A DNA stretch of 60,000 bases, from positions 11,488,259-11,548,258 of the forward strand of contig OX442320.1 in NCBI GenBank assembly GCA_949358305.1, given 5' to 3'. Positions 1 to 11,739 of the stretch are shown in pieces. Below the pieces are notes generated by a model, which saw only the letters and a list, made by a program, of their open reading frames with translations, was not told where the DNA came from and did no database searches. Position 1 is the stretch's first letter; every line of letters starts with the position of its first letter. Origin of the DNA: Strigamia acuminata (taxonomy: Eukaryota > Arthropoda > Chilopoda > Geophilomorpha > Linotaeniidae). Both the position numbers and the translations under genes were made by a program.

Positions 1-91
1 AATAAATATTCCAACTGCTTCGCATTCCCTCGTAAACTACATAAATATATAATTAATACTAAACCCAAGCAGCGAGTAATATTGGTTTTGT

Positions 92-222
92 TAAAAAGAA
101 TTAAATGAAAATTAAAATACGCTAGTCTTTCCAAGGGCCTTTCGGTTGAAGATGGTTGAAGATGGCTGGGAACAGCCGAAAGGCCTTTGGTATTTTAACT
201 CTCATTTAATTCTTTTTAATAG
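92..222. repeat. Foldback hairpin of about 130 bp
   Basis: The left arm (about 92-147) and right arm (about 172-222) are inverted copies. The left text ttaaaaagaattaaatga is mirrored by tcatttaattctttttaa on the right, and the inner parts gggcctttcgg and ccgaaaggcc also pair. The loop is about 25 bases and carries a doubled gaagatgg. It could be a very small inverted-repeat transposon or a hairpin transcript; nothing in the sequence decides between these. Confidence 0.6.
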
Positions 223-362
223 AACACTCCCATATGATGTCAGATCCTCGGTCCATGACTGTTCTGCGTCTCGTTGCCGTTTCCATTGCAAGCACATGCG
301 TAAACGATTGCACACTCACGTTTTAAAAGTTCAAAACACTGCTTAATTTTTTTCCACACTGT

Positions 363-409
363 ATTTACTCCATTGGAGTGTTTGAAATTAAATAAATAAA
401 TAAATAAAG
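363..409 (+). mobile_element. Retroposon 3' tail with (AAATA)n run
   Basis: The motif tttactccattggagtgt is followed within about 10 bases by a run of aaataaataaata. The same arrangement recurs at 491-533 (inverted) and 30724-30778. A fixed short 3' motif followed by a variable simple repeat is typical of 5'-truncated LINE or SINE ends. No upstream body is recognisable. Confidence 0.5.
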
Positions 410-490
410 TGATATGCATATGAAATAGAAGTTTGAAATATAGGTTTTGTTGGTTCTGTATTGGCCAACGCCATTGGTGTTGAACCAACG

Positions 491-533
491 TATATTTATT
501 TATTTATTTATTAATACACACTCCGATGGAGTA
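491..533 (-). mobile_element. Retroposon 3' tail, inverted copy
   Basis: On the minus strand tttactccatcggagtgt runs into (aataa)n. It is the same motif as at 363-409, in opposite orientation, so the two simple-repeat tails face each other about 80 bases apart. This is probably two independent insertions. Confidence 0.5.
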
Positions 534-539
534 AAAATA

Positions 540-2190
540 TAGGAAAAGACAAGTGAAAGAGTTAAACACTTTTTGAACACTAATTAGCTGATTATGGTAC
601 CGTCGATCAAAGAAAGAAGGAAACAGGCATCAAGGTACATGTATGTATTTATTTGTAACGGCGACCCATCTATGAACGGCATCAAGGTACAGTGGAAAGA
701 GAGTGAAAAAGTCCTTTGGATGAATAGAGATAAGTGTGGGGTTTTTACCTCTATTACGGGTGGATACCAACGTCACGCGGTCACAGATTAAGGGAAAGCA
801 GCGGGGTGATATCATCAGATACAATGCGGAGGAAGAAGGCTTTACTGAGGGTATATTACCAAAATTAATTTTATTATTAAGCCCGTATTGGTAACCATTG
901 TAGATGTTTAATTGGTAAAATATTACATACGTTTGTCCAATACTTTTGACATAGAGCTATGTCTAAAAGACAATCCTCGAAACGGAAATAGAAACCAGCA
1001 CCAGGGACGGAAATGGTGATGGCAATTCACAATGCCACGATGGAAAACAATTCCCATCAACAATAAAAACACAAGTGCAGTTCTACTTTGCGGCACAGAA
1101 CTGTGTCCCTTCATAATTTTTTTATATTGTGTTTTTACCCTTCAATGCGTAAGGATAAAATGTATAAGCCATGCACTGATCTTCAGGCCCATTAGTTAAA
1201 GTGTCGTTCAGTTTATTTTTAGTTCGCTGCAAATTCTATCTTAAAGCCATATTTGATGCCCTTACAAACAACAAACAATACAACAAATAACCAACAACTC
1301 CATTTTATCAGAATGTGCTGCTAGAAATCAATAAATCCATCAAAAACTATCAAAAAAATCCAATAGAAATGTCAGCAAATAACCCAAATCAATCAATTAA
1401 AAACAATCAACTTCCACTCACAGCCACTAGATGTCGTCAGAACCGATATGACCACCAAGCAGCAATCAGCATTATTAAATCTTTGCATGCAAATAAACGG
1501 AGAGCAAAAAAGAAATGATTTCAATTACCACAAAGTCAAACAAAATCGAGTTAGGAAAACTTTTTCGCCATCTCGAAACACGGAGTCATTTGACCGTGGC
1601 AACATTGTTTGCAATGTGTCGCCTCCCGCCTCCCGCCCCCGCCCTCCCTCCATCCCGCATTTCCACAACACTAACTTTGGCTTTAATATGGAACGCTTAG
1701 TTTGGTGCAAATCAGGTGGAACGCCAGGGATTCTTACGCCTCGCCTAACCCACTTGTTATTCAGCAAATCAAATTGAAAACCCAACACTCTACTTCACTT
1801 AAAAACACAACAACAACGCCCGACGTGCAAAAACCGAAAAAAAAAACACCCAAAAACAGTCCAAAAGCAGCCAATAAAAAGGATTTGTCAATGCCACGTG
1901 ATAAAAGCCACATCGACACACCCTTTTCTGACCACGCGTCAATAATTCACCAACAAATGACACTTAATTCATTGCCACACGTGACCCAAATTGCCTGCCA
2001 TCATTCTTGCCATAATGTTGCATAGTCCTGATGGAAACAGTGCAGCTGCCAGTACCATCAACGCAGATCGTTTAAAAAAGGCCGGCGACACGTTCGAACC
2101 TAATGATGGAACACTAATGAAAAAAAGTAGCGCACTACGTTAACTGCTTTTGCCTAACGATACCGACAATCAAAGTCGCTACGTTCAAAC
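540..2190. other. Non-coding stretch, no gene seen
   Basis: The reading frames are short and show no protein-like composition or plausible splice pairs. An ACA/CAA-rich patch lies at about 1270-1400 and 1800-1880. No recognisable element was seen apart from scattered simple sequence. Confidence 0.5.
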
Positions 2191-2194
2191 AGGA

Positions 2195-2310
2195 AAAGTG
2201 AACTGAACTATTGGTTCAAGTTCGTGAACTTTAACTTAGTTCACTTTGAAAAAAATTGTAGTGAACGTGAACGTGAACTAGTTCACACGGTGATGAATGC
2301 GAACTTGAAC
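2195..2310. repeat. Cluster of GTTCA/TGAAC half-sites
   Basis: About a dozen copies of tgaac or gttca in both orientations are packed into some 115 bases, including gtgaacgtgaacgtgaac and ctagttcac. The cluster abuts the inverted-repeat element that starts at 2311. It may be the end of an old DNA transposon or a cluster of AGTTCA-type binding half-sites. Confidence 0.5.
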
Positions 2311-2583
2311 TATACTCCGTTCCGGTACAAGGTGGTCTTAATTCACTGGTGTAGTGGCACAAGAAAGTAGCCCTTAACACATTGTTTAATTGATTAAAAC
2401 GGAAAAAAGCTTATTTTTAGCAAATAAAATAAATATATTATTACCAATTAAATAAAATCCATACTTCTAATCACTTTTTACACTTAAATTCATTGAAAAT
2501 AAACAGAACTACTTTTCCGCGTAGACTTAATCCACCAGTGATAAGGCTCGAATTAAAGACCACTTTGTACCGGAACGGAGTAT
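2311..2583. mobile_element. Inverted-repeat MITE, TATACTC family, copy A
   Basis: The left end reads tatactccgttccggtaca and the right end, reverse-complemented, reads gatactccgttccggtaca; the arms pair for over 30 bases. Inside, both ends carry the family core tcactggtg, followed on the left by tagtggcacaagaaagtagc. The interior (about 2380-2530) is closely similar to that of copy B at 10226-10612, yet the outer arms of A and B differ after the first 8 or so bases. Confidence 0.8.
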
Positions 2584-2597
2584 CGTCTGGGATTTTT

Positions 2598-2745
2598 CCC
2601 AAATTTTAGTTATAATCTTCAGAATATCAAGAAAACTCAAATTTCAGGCCCAAATTCCAACATAAACCAGCTTTTTCACTTATACTGGCATGCCGGAAGA
2701 AATTGTTTGGCTGTAATTCCAAAACTTGGTAAACCCATGTCCAAC
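2598..2745 (+). repeat. Dispersed repeat R1, forward copy
   Basis: The text running from the attataatcttcag-like start through aaatttcaggcccaaattcc to tactggcatgccgg and on to about 2745 is matched in reverse complement at 11515-11735. The 11.6-kb copy has roughly 75 extra bases in the middle. No terminal inverted repeat or reading frame was recognised. Confidence 0.65.
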
Positions 2746-2749
2746 GGCA

Positions 2750-4265
2750 TGCCGCTTAAAGCGGGGTAATACATGATTTCCTAATTCCAGTCGTTATTTA
2801 GCGGTATTATAATCCGTTACAAATTCATAAGAACGATCAATTTTTTTTCATAATTTAATTTTGACAAGACATAGGACATTTATTTTTTACACACACATAA
2901 ATAAAGTTAAAACAAAGCTGCACAACAAATTTCACAACAATACAACAATTAGATCTCGAGTTAAGACTTTTTTTGTGAATCATTCCCAGGCATTTAACTG
3001 AATAAAAAGTATAATATAATCTAAATAACATTTTGTAGCACAATCTCTCAGAAGGATCGTTTCCACTTATCCCCGTTTTTTTATATTTGTTTAGAATATT
3101 TACTTCAATTGAAATATAATTTTTTTTTGTTTCCCAACTAAAGTTGAATAAATTGTTTTATCTTCTTTCGGATGTGAGTGTTCAGTGTTGTCTTAAAGGC
3201 AGAAAACGATGTTTCTTGTGGCCGCTTGCTCAGATCGATAGCATCACATAAGCTGAGTCGCAGGAAATAGTGAAGCAAATGGGAAAATCCAATTTCACAT
3301 GTGTGCTCAAACTAACTTGTAGCTCATGCCATAACAAACACTGACGCCAAGACAATCATGAATAGTCACCCAGAGTCATTGAGGAACAATGGCAAGTGTA
3401 GAAAAATGGCCTACGCCTGCATGTTTATTGTGTTTTGGAGAAAATTAATGCGAGATTTATTCAATTGAGTGAGAAAAAGTGGGGGGAGATGATTCAAAAC
3501 TCATCATTTTAGAGAATAAACTGACAAGTAGGAAAATTGAATCGCTCATGATGACAAGGTTTTCATGTTTCCTTTTTTATTTCTTTATTTCTTTTTTTTT
3601 TTGTATTATTATTTCTTTTCAATTCGTAAGCGGCTTAGTGCAGATTGGATTGGATGTTGACATTTTTCGTCCCTTCTTTTTCTATTCAAAAAAGTTTCAT
3701 CCGGATAAATATCAACTGTCATCTACTTACAACAGCATTTTAAAGAAATATCGCTGTGGAGGAAAGTCGCGATCAATCAAATCATTTACTGGGATCGCTG
3801 TGAGGTAAAGGGAGGAGGGTTGGGTTTGGTGATTTGAAAATTTGAGTTTTGAAATGAATTTATTGAAAGTTTGGACATGTTCAACGACGCTTCTCAAATA
3901 TTTCTCGGATTTTGGCGAATGTTTATCCAATTTTGTCTAATGTTTCTGGAATTTTGTCTAATGTTTCTGGAATTTTGTCGAATTTTCTCAAAAATTTCTC
4001 AAATTTCTGAAAAAAATTTCTCAATTTTTTTCTATATTTGAATTTTTTTTTATTTTATTAAATTTGAAATTTTTTTTTTCCTAAATTTGAATATATATGT
4101 TTTTTTTATACTAAATTTAATTTTTTTTTATTTTTTACTAAATTTGAAATAATTTGGATCAATTTTTGATTACCTTTATATCAATTGGGATCAATTTAGC
4201 AACAGTTTTGATCAATTGTGACAAAATATAAAAATTATTCGAGAAAATTTATCTGAAATTTCTTT
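2750..4265. other. Non-coding; T-rich low-complexity block
   Basis: No exon is supportable here. From about 3940 to 4140 the sequence becomes degenerate T-rich repeats of the type tttctggaattttgtc and then long T runs, grading into the tandem array that follows. Confidence 0.5.
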
Positions 4266-4269
4266 AAAT

Positions 4270-4540
4270 TTGTCTAAAATTGTCAAATTTTGGTTACATT
4301 TGTCTAAAATTATCCAATTTTGGTTACATCTGTCTAAAATTATCCAATTTTGGTTATATTTGTCTAAAATTATCAAAACATATCAAAATTTGTCTAAAAT
4401 TATCAAAACATATCAAAATTTGTCTAAAATTATCAAAACATATCAAAATTTGTCTAAAATTATCAAAATTAATCAAACTTTGGTTAATTTATCTGAAATT
4501 ATCAAAATTTATCTAAAATTATCAAAATTTGTCTAAAATT
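4270..4540 (+). repeat. 30-bp tandem array
   Basis: Units such as tgtctaaaattatcaaaaca plus ten further bases repeat every 30 bases, with an upstream variant tgtctaaaattatccaattt that has the same period. Because 30 is divisible by three, two plus-strand frames stay open through the array; these are artefacts of the repeat and not genes. Degenerate related copies continue to about 4650. Confidence 0.85.
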
Positions 4541-4649
4541 ATCTAAATTTTATCTAAATTCATCAAATTTTATCTAAATTCATCAAATTTTACCTAAATC
4601 CATCCAATTACACCTAAATCCATTAAATTTCATCTAAAACCATGAAATT

Positions 4650-5681
4650 CCATCAAAATTTAGTCAATTTTCAAATCCTCTTTAATCCCTCCAAACGCGC
4701 ATTAATCCTATTTGTATCTTTCCTACGTACTGTAATTCAAAAAAGCTTTACTCGAAAAACAAATCTAGAAGAAAAACGTAGAAAAAAAACTCGTTCAAGT
4801 TAGTGCGTTGGTTCCTTCCCTTCCCTCGTCAAAATTTCCCTGTCACACACATGCACACATGGAGAGAATATGAATAAACTTGGGTCTTTCTCTCGGTGAT
4901 TTCTCTCGGTGCTCGTAGTCTGGTAACGAGGCTATTTCCCTCTAGGCAGATTGAGCCTTCTTTATGCGTTCCCTCGTTTCCCATGGCGACACCATACAAT
5001 CATGTGACTAGGGCCAACACAGAATTCGGACCTGCAGGCCAAGGCCTGTCACCTCGTGGAATAAATGAAAGCAGCCTGGTCACAAACATCCGAGTCAATA
5101 TGGCCGACTTAAATGCCTTTTCTCTTACATTATGTCAAGTCCGACTTCCCAAATCGATTTACTTCTTCGAACAACCAAAGTGAAATATCAACTAAATTTC
5201 TCCGAATATCGATTGAAGTCGATTATCATTTAGCGTTTGAAAGAAGCAGCCATTGAGTATAACGGAATTAACGTAACTGTTTGTTCAAAAATTAACATAG
5301 GGGGTGCTGGACACATGCGTCATACAAATAACAAAGCTCAAGAATTGACCAATGGAGTAGAACACTCCAGGGTTGCTTCAACTAGCGAACGAAATCTACA
5401 ACAAGAGTTAATTAGTTCTACTAAATTGTTTAATCGTGTTTAATTTATCTGTGACTGCAATTTCAAATATCTTAACTCCTCAATTTCAATAGTGCATGTT
5501 GACATGGTAACTCTACAATTTGCATATTATACATCTCAATAATGATCATGTTTCAATTAATTGGTAAAGTGTACAATGGTGTCCAAACACAACAGCCCAC
5601 CAAACTTTTTTAGTGTTTTAAATTCCTTTGTTTTTACCTAATCGGCGAATAACGGCTCATTATTCTTGGATGCTTCACCTG
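4650..5681. other. Non-coding stretch
   Basis: No recognisable gene or element was seen. Short plus-strand frames (4896-5183 and 5237-5443) have no protein-like features or splice context that I can support. Confidence 0.45.
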
Positions 5682-6113
5682 TTAAGCTAGGTTCACACTT
5701 GTGTTCACACTATAGACGCAACGCAAGAAAACTGACAACACAAGTTGCTTGCGTCAAAAAAAATTTTTACGTTGATGCCAATTCCTGCTTCAACTCCAAG
5801 TTGAAGTAAGCGGCGCAACGCAAGGAAAAGTCTTGCGGCCAACCCATCACGATCGTCTCCAACTCTCGTCGATTCACGTCTGGTTGGTGAGACTTTGCCA
5901 CATGCAAACAGGCCACCATTTTCGAGTTCTAGAACTAGATCCAATTCCAGGTTTCATTGAAACCATCTGATTGACCAGACTCAACATCAATTGTTTCAGC
6001 TCTGTTCACATGTGCCCTACGGTGTGAACAGACTCTGCATTGCGTTCGACTAATTTTTCCTTCCGTTGCGTTGCATCGCCCCTAGTGTGAACACAAGTGT
6101 GAACCTAGCTTAA
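5682..6113. mobile_element. MITE flanked by TTAA
   Basis: The element starts ttaagctaggttcacacttg and ends in the reverse complement, caagtgtgaacctagcttaa. Paired arms of about 29 bases contain tandem half-repeats of gttcacac/gtgtgaac. Both ends sit on TTAA, the target-site duplication typical of piggyBac-type elements, although the terminal bases GCTAGG are not the usual piggyBac CCC start. The interior (about 375 bases) has no transposase frame, so it is non-autonomous. Superfamily assignment is tentative. Confidence 0.75.
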
Positions 6114-6189
6114 GCATACGTTAATTCTCCGATGAAGAGTCGCCCTCGATCCATAAGGCCAACTAGGCACAGTGCTCCTAACAAACCTT

Positions 6190-6660
6190 TTAGAGCCTAC
6201 GAACCAGAGCCGGACTCAGGATTTTACGTTAGCAGGGATTCGGGAGCATTCATTAAAAATAATTGTTTTCTGTGCGTTTAAATTATAAAATTAGCATAAA
6301 TTCAATAAAAATTTCAGACAAATGCCTCTAGATATCAAAGTGTCTAGGCCTAAAAAGGTCTTAAAATGACGCCACTGTCCCACAGCCGAGTGAAAATTTT
6401 AAATAATAACTTCGGCTATTATTCAAAGAAATACAATACGTGTTCAAAACACATCTCTAGGGGCCTCCGATTTTTAGGAACCTCAAAATGTAATTTCTAA
6501 AAAATGATTACAAACTCTAAAACTACAAAATTGTAGAATTAGGGCCCCAGAGGAGCAGATTTATAGGTTTCGCAGGAAAAAGGCCCCTCTAAAGGCTGGG
6601 AGAAGAGCCCCCAGACGTAAATCCGTCTCTGGGGCCCTTACGTCAACAACATTTTTGAAT
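6190..6660. mobile_element. Degraded transposon-like sequence rich in GGGGCC
   Basis: The stretch contains aggggcctccg, agggccccagagg, aaggcccctc and a terminal-looking taaatccgtctctggggccc with the small palindrome agacgtaaatccgtct. The combination resembles hAT-type ends that carry ggatttac and ggggccc, and it echoes ctggggccccataaatcc in the 46-kb array. No intact element boundary was found. Confidence 0.3.
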
Positions 6661-7264
6661 TTGACTGACTTAGACCACTAAAAACAGCAAAATCAGAAAC
6701 TTTGAATACACCTACAAGTATCTATTAGTGTTGCTGCCCCTTGGCTTGTCTGCATAGCACAAGTGAAAAAATGCGACTGTTGACCCAACATAAAAATAAA
6801 AAAGAAATTAATTGTGTGATTTGATGGCGTTCTGCATTATTAAACTTGGAAATTGATATTTTGGGGCTGTTATTTGTTTGTTTGTTTGTTGAAATGATAA
6901 ATAAGTTAAATTCTATAGAAGAGAAGAGAATAAAATGCGACTGAAATCGGACGTTAAAGTTGGTCGAAAAGGAAATAAAAATAATTTTACAACAAATCTC
7001 AACTCCGGCTTACATTGCGCCCCATAAAAATCTGCATTGCGTCCTCTCGTGTCATGCGCATGCGTCGTCCATCATCCCTTTTCTCTCATTGGGATTTGCG
7101 AGGAAGCAAGAGTAATTGGAGCGAGGAGTAGCAAATTCCCCGACGAGCGAGAGAAGGACACGATCGAGTCGTGACTGATGCGCCCCGGAATAAATCAAAA
7201 AGAGACTAAAATGTAAACAAAATCACTTTTTTTCAATCATTTTCAACAAATAGTCACATTTGTC

Positions 7265-7570
7265 GCATCTCTTCAATGAATTTGACTAAAATTTGCCAAT
7301 TTTTCAATGATTTTGATTACCATTTCCAATTTTTCAATGATTTTGATTACCATTTCCAATTTTTCAATGAATTTGACTAAAATTTGCCATTAATTCAATG
7401 AATTTGACTAAAATTTGCCATTAATTCAATGAATTTGACTAAAATTCCCCATTAATTCAATGAATTTGACTAAAATTCGCCATTAATTCAATGAATTTGA
7501 CTAAAATTTGCGATTAATTCAAATGAATTTGACTAAAATTTGCCATTAATTCAATGAATTTGACCAAATT
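7265..7570 (+). repeat. 30/31-bp tandem array
   Basis: At least six units of the type attcaatgaatttgactaaa plus eleven bases repeat every 31 bases. They are preceded by two or three 30-base units of ccaatttttcaatgattttg type. It is AT-rich minisatellite with no coding signal. Confidence 0.85.
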
Positions 7571-7619
7571 GTGAATTTTTTTATATTTTTTGAATAAACC
7601 AGTTCAAATTTGAATTTTT

Positions 7620-7790
7620 TGTGCACAATTTTGATCAAATTTTGAAGTAATTTGCATTTTTAGACCAAATTGTGATCTTATTTGCATTTTTAGACCAAAC
7701 TTTGAACTTATTTGCATTTTTAGACCAAACTTTGAACTTATTTGCATTTTTAGACAAAATTAAGAACATATCTCCATTTTTTTAAACCAA
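7620..7790 (+). repeat. 30-bp tandem array
   Basis: Units tttgaacttatttgcatttt plus tagaccaaac repeat every 30 bases about four times, with degenerate flanks. It is adjacent to, but different in sequence from, the array ending near 7570. Confidence 0.8.
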
Positions 7791-7799
7791 ATTTTGCAT

Positions 7800-9750
7800 T
7801 TTTTCAAATTTTCCCAAGAAATTCGACAAAACTTTGTCCTCTTTTACACATTTTCCCCTCCAAAGTTCCCTGACCACTTTATGACGTCACCGGAAATAGG
7901 TGTGCCCAATCTGTCACAGGTGACGACCAATTATACCTTCCTTCTACCTGCACCGCCCCGTCACGGACTCCCCAAACCCGCCCGAACCAATAAAAAAAAA
8001 GAAGGAGTAAACATTCCAAAACCGAACACTAATTAGAATCGCAGCCGCCATCTTTGTAGGCACAACAAACCCAAATAATCTCTCCACCACCCGCCAATCA
8101 AAAAAGAAACTCAGAAAAAAAAAAACAATCAATCGCATCGATCGCCACCACATCACATCCGCCATTTTTTATTCAATTTTAAATTATTCACGCCTCAATG
8201 GGCCCTTGTGACGAAATATTTGACTAAACTTTTTATCGCGGCGCCGTTTACGAGCGCGGTAGACGGCGAGTGACTCAGCGTACGATTCCCCTTATCTTAA
8301 TATTTCGGCATTGAATACAAGCAGCCATTAAGATAGGCCGAGGCAAAATCCCTGGTGGCGTTAAACACAATCATCAAAATGAAAAAGGAACCGACCACAC
8401 CCTAGTAGCGACGTAATTGCAACGTCCCACAGGTAGTTTTCGCACTAGATACAACGAAATTATACAATTGTCACACAAATTCCTCATTTAGAAACGCCAA
8501 ACGACACGACTCGACTTTTCCAACGCAAAAATAAAAAAATCAAAGATATTTTTTCAATTTTTGCATCTGCGGGAACAAGTTTAGTCGAATTTCCGCAATT
8601 AAAAGTCACCCTCGAATAAGAGCCGCGGAGACGACTCGTGTGACAATAACTCAAATCAAATTTAAGAAATAAAATAAATTGTTAAAAAAATGTCATTTAC
8701 GCTGAAAAAAACTCTAAATCATCAAAAATGTAACAAATATTTATTTCTAACGTTGGGTTTGCTTCCTATTTGTTCTAATAACTATAATGAACTTATTTGT
8801 CATTGAATTAATTAAATAATGTGGATTATTTCTATTTTATTTTTCTAAATTTTAATTCTTTATTGTTTTTTGAAGTTCTGTGACAGAAGTTGTCAATCAA
8901 CAGACAAAATTTTTCGTTGAAAATTTGGAGTTTAAACAAGCGTTTTCAACTGCATGTTTAAAAATGTTGTTTAGTTGAAATGACTTTTCGAATGGCAGCC
9001 AGTGTTGATCTTGCGGCTTAGACGAGTCACGGGCCATGTGTTCCTTGCTTGATCCCAGTTCGCGGCCCTTAGCGGGGGCGGTAGACGTGCTCAGTGGTCC
9101 AGGAGGGCAGTTAAAGAAGAGACTCATTGCTTCCATCATCACATATTGCCTTTCCTTCACACTCAACTAAAATGCACCCGAAAAAAACTACAACATTTTT
9201 CATTTCCACACAATTCTTACAATTTCAAACAAAAAAATCAATCCCGAGCAAATTTACCTTGGTCCCCCCTTGGTGATTTTCCAGCATTATGTAAATATTT
9301 AGCTGGAAAATAAAAACTAAATAAAATTTACCAATTCTTGGCCATTTTATATTTATCTTAAGAATTTGCTCTTGCCTTTTTCAATTGCATTTGACCAGAT
9401 GCTTTACCATCTGTCCTGTTGTTCTTGCTGGCAAACAGAGACGGAAACTCATGACAATTGCATTAGAAGCGCAACAATCAAGATTATGAAAAAGTCGCAA
9501 ACAAATATACACAACGTCGAGTCAAGGACAAGCCCCCCCCCCCCCCATAATTGGATTAGGAATCGCAGCCATTGGCTCAACTTCAATGTTTTCATTTACT
9601 GCGCTGTGTAATCACTTTAGATGGACTACAGCGCTCGAGATGTACGATTGTTATGGCGATTCCATTTTAATATTGAATTGGAGGAATCAAACATGACATG
9701 TGTTTGCATTGCCGAGACGAAGCCACCGAATCAAAAGCATTTGGAGCATT
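7800..9750. other. Non-coding stretch
   Basis: No gene can be supported. At about 8900-9170 there is a locally GC-richer minus-strand open frame (89 codons) without convincing splice sites. A run of 14 C lies at 9533-9546. Fragments ccctcgaataagagccgcgg near 8610 resemble the CCGTATT family of small inverted repeats. Confidence 0.4.
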
Positions 9751-9754
9751 TTTA

Positions 9755-10070
9755 GATGAGGGAAATCTCATCCGATCTTGCATCAAATCTCGGGCTAAGT
9801 CTCGCCAAATGTTTTGGGAAATCTTACAATGTCGTAAGATCTCGCGACGAATCTCGTGGAATCTTGCAGAAATCTAAGCAAAAATCTTGTGTCATTTTTC
9901 AGCAATTATCAAGAAATCTCGTTCTAAGTCTCACCAAATTCCATCCAATCTCGCAGTGAGTCTCACCAAATCTTGAGAAATCTCTTAGAATCTTGGCAAA
10001 AATCTTGTGAAATCTCGTTTTAACTCTCACCAAATCCCATCCAACCTATCAACAAGTCTCATTACATCAC
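9755..10070 (+). repeat. Degenerate ATCTCG-rich repeat
   Basis: About twenty degenerate copies of aaatctcg/aaatcttg with spacers of variable length occur in 315 bases. A short relative is at 19985-20020 (aaatctcgtgaaatctcgc). The periodicity is irregular, so no unit length is assigned. Confidence 0.6.
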
Positions 10071-10225
10071 AAATTTTCAAAATGGCTGCCAATCACAATG
10101 CTGAAATGACGTCAGGTCTGACAATTTGTGATGCATTATGCAAAAGTAGAATTTTTATCGAAATAAATGTTTAAAATTTAATCCGTTTACACGTTACAAA
10201 TCAGCACCAAGCCGCAGGTGACTGC

Positions 10226-10612
10226 TGTACTCCAAACCGATACAACGTTGATCTATTTCCCTATTGGTCGAGCCGTATCACTGGTGTAGTGGCACAAAAA
10301 AGTAGCCCATAACACCAGAATTGTAGTGCAACTAGGCAAATCTACCAATAAAAAACTAAACCTTTTTTTACCAGCCAAAAGAAACCAGGAAACTGTGCTA
10401 ACATTGTTTGATTGATTAAAAGGGAGAAAAGCTTATTTTAGCAAATGAAATAAATATTTTATTACCAAATAAATAAAATCAATCATTCTAATCACTTTTT
10501 ACACTGAAATTCATTGAAAATAAACTGAACGACTTTCCGCATAGTCCACAGTTAAGCGTTATCCGGCTCAACCAATTGAAGTTAGGACATCGTTGTATCG
10601 GTTTGGAGTATA
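10226..10612. mobile_element. TATACTC-family MITE, copy B
   Basis: The left end is tgtactccaaaccgatacaa and the right end, reverse-complemented, is tatactccaaaccgatacaa, giving 22 paired bases. After a diverged stretch the arms pair again at ttggtcgagccg / ttggttgagccg. The core tatcactggtgtagtggcac follows. The interior is similar to copy A over about 150 bases. The left arm also shares caacgttgatctatttc with copy D but not with its own right arm, so the arm is mosaic. Confidence 0.8.
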
Positions 10613-11514
10613 GTAAATACTTCTTCATAAGTTGCTACAAACTTCCTACAGTGGCTTAAAAAATGAAATGCTTTGGCCACTAGTGACAGAAATATGAAAC
10701 TTCCCATTCAGTGTACACAATTTTCAAATCCTCTCTAATTCCAACCAAATTAACTTTTTTCCCTACTTGTGCGTAATGAATTGCTAATAAATTCCCATTC
10801 CTCCATTATTACTGTTATTATTTCTAGTGATAACAATCAAAACAACTTAATTGCACACTCAGCCAAATGGACTTTCCACAAACTATTCCAACATTTACTC
10901 ATGCAACACTAAATCGAGTTGACAATCTCGATTTCCTGCTAATCACGTGACAATTAAAAAAAAATATTGTTTTTTATTAAAAAAAATAATAAAAAAAAAA
11001 AAAAAAAAAAATTGCGGCGATTGGAATTTGCGAGAAATTTGGTGTATGGTGGAAAAATGTGGGGAAAGCAACCTCTTTGAACGTGTCGAATTGAAGGAAC
11101 CTTTTCCCGCCTTGCACTTTACAAATTAACCTGTGCCAAGCCCCGAGCCCTATTGATTGGAGATTCCTTTCCTTCCATAGCAAAAGCTTGATTGCTTGGC
11201 TCGTCTCCATCATACGTTTCAACGCGTTTTCTCGCCTTCCCTGCTCCCCACACATCCCGGATTCTGTGTTCAACGGCCAGGCGAGCGAAAAACACAGGCA
11301 ATAAATTATGCTTTTATTGTGTTCACCACCCAAAGCGTTATAGTCCCAAAAACATTATCTGCTAACACGAGAACACCAAATGCCAGTTTACGTTAAACAC
11401 ACCAAGTATTCCATTAGCAACCATCAACCTTTCTTTTTAGACGCCTTTTCGTGTTTCTGTAAACACCAATTAAAATTCCTTCGTTATTCCAGGCCCGGGT
11501 TAAGGTCTTTGGGT
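10613..11514. other. Non-coding; poly(A) run
   Basis: This AT-rich stretch has an A-rich run at about 10957-11010. Overlapping short frames at 10977-11396 on both strands have no supportable protein features. Confidence 0.45.
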
Positions 11515-11735
11515 ACATCCTACATTTCTACATAGGATTTAGCAGGTTTTTGGAATTTCAGTCAAACAGTTTATACCGGCATGCCAGTACGAAGTGAAAC
11601 ATGCTAGTTTTAGTAAAAACAAAAGCTGGTTTTTTTGTTTTTTTTTACTTAAAATGAGCCCGGATGAATAATTATGTTGGAATTTGGGCCTGAAATTTGA
11701 GTTTTCTTAGTTTTCTGAAGATTACTACTAAAATC
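11515..11735 (-). repeat. Dispersed repeat R1, reverse copy
   Basis: The reverse complement matches 2598-2745: aatcttcag, then aaactcaaatttcaggccca, then tactggcatgccggtata. It carries about 75 bases between these blocks that the other copy lacks, so one copy has an insertion or the other a deletion. Confidence 0.65.
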
Positions 11736-11739
11736 TAGG

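Noticed and set aside
4270-4536. Repetitive frame of 88 codons
   Set aside because: Same artefact in a 30-bp array.
8897-9166. Minus-strand frame of 89 codons with protein-like composition
   Set aside because: No convincing acceptor-donor pair, no motif and no neighbouring exon; too weak to call.
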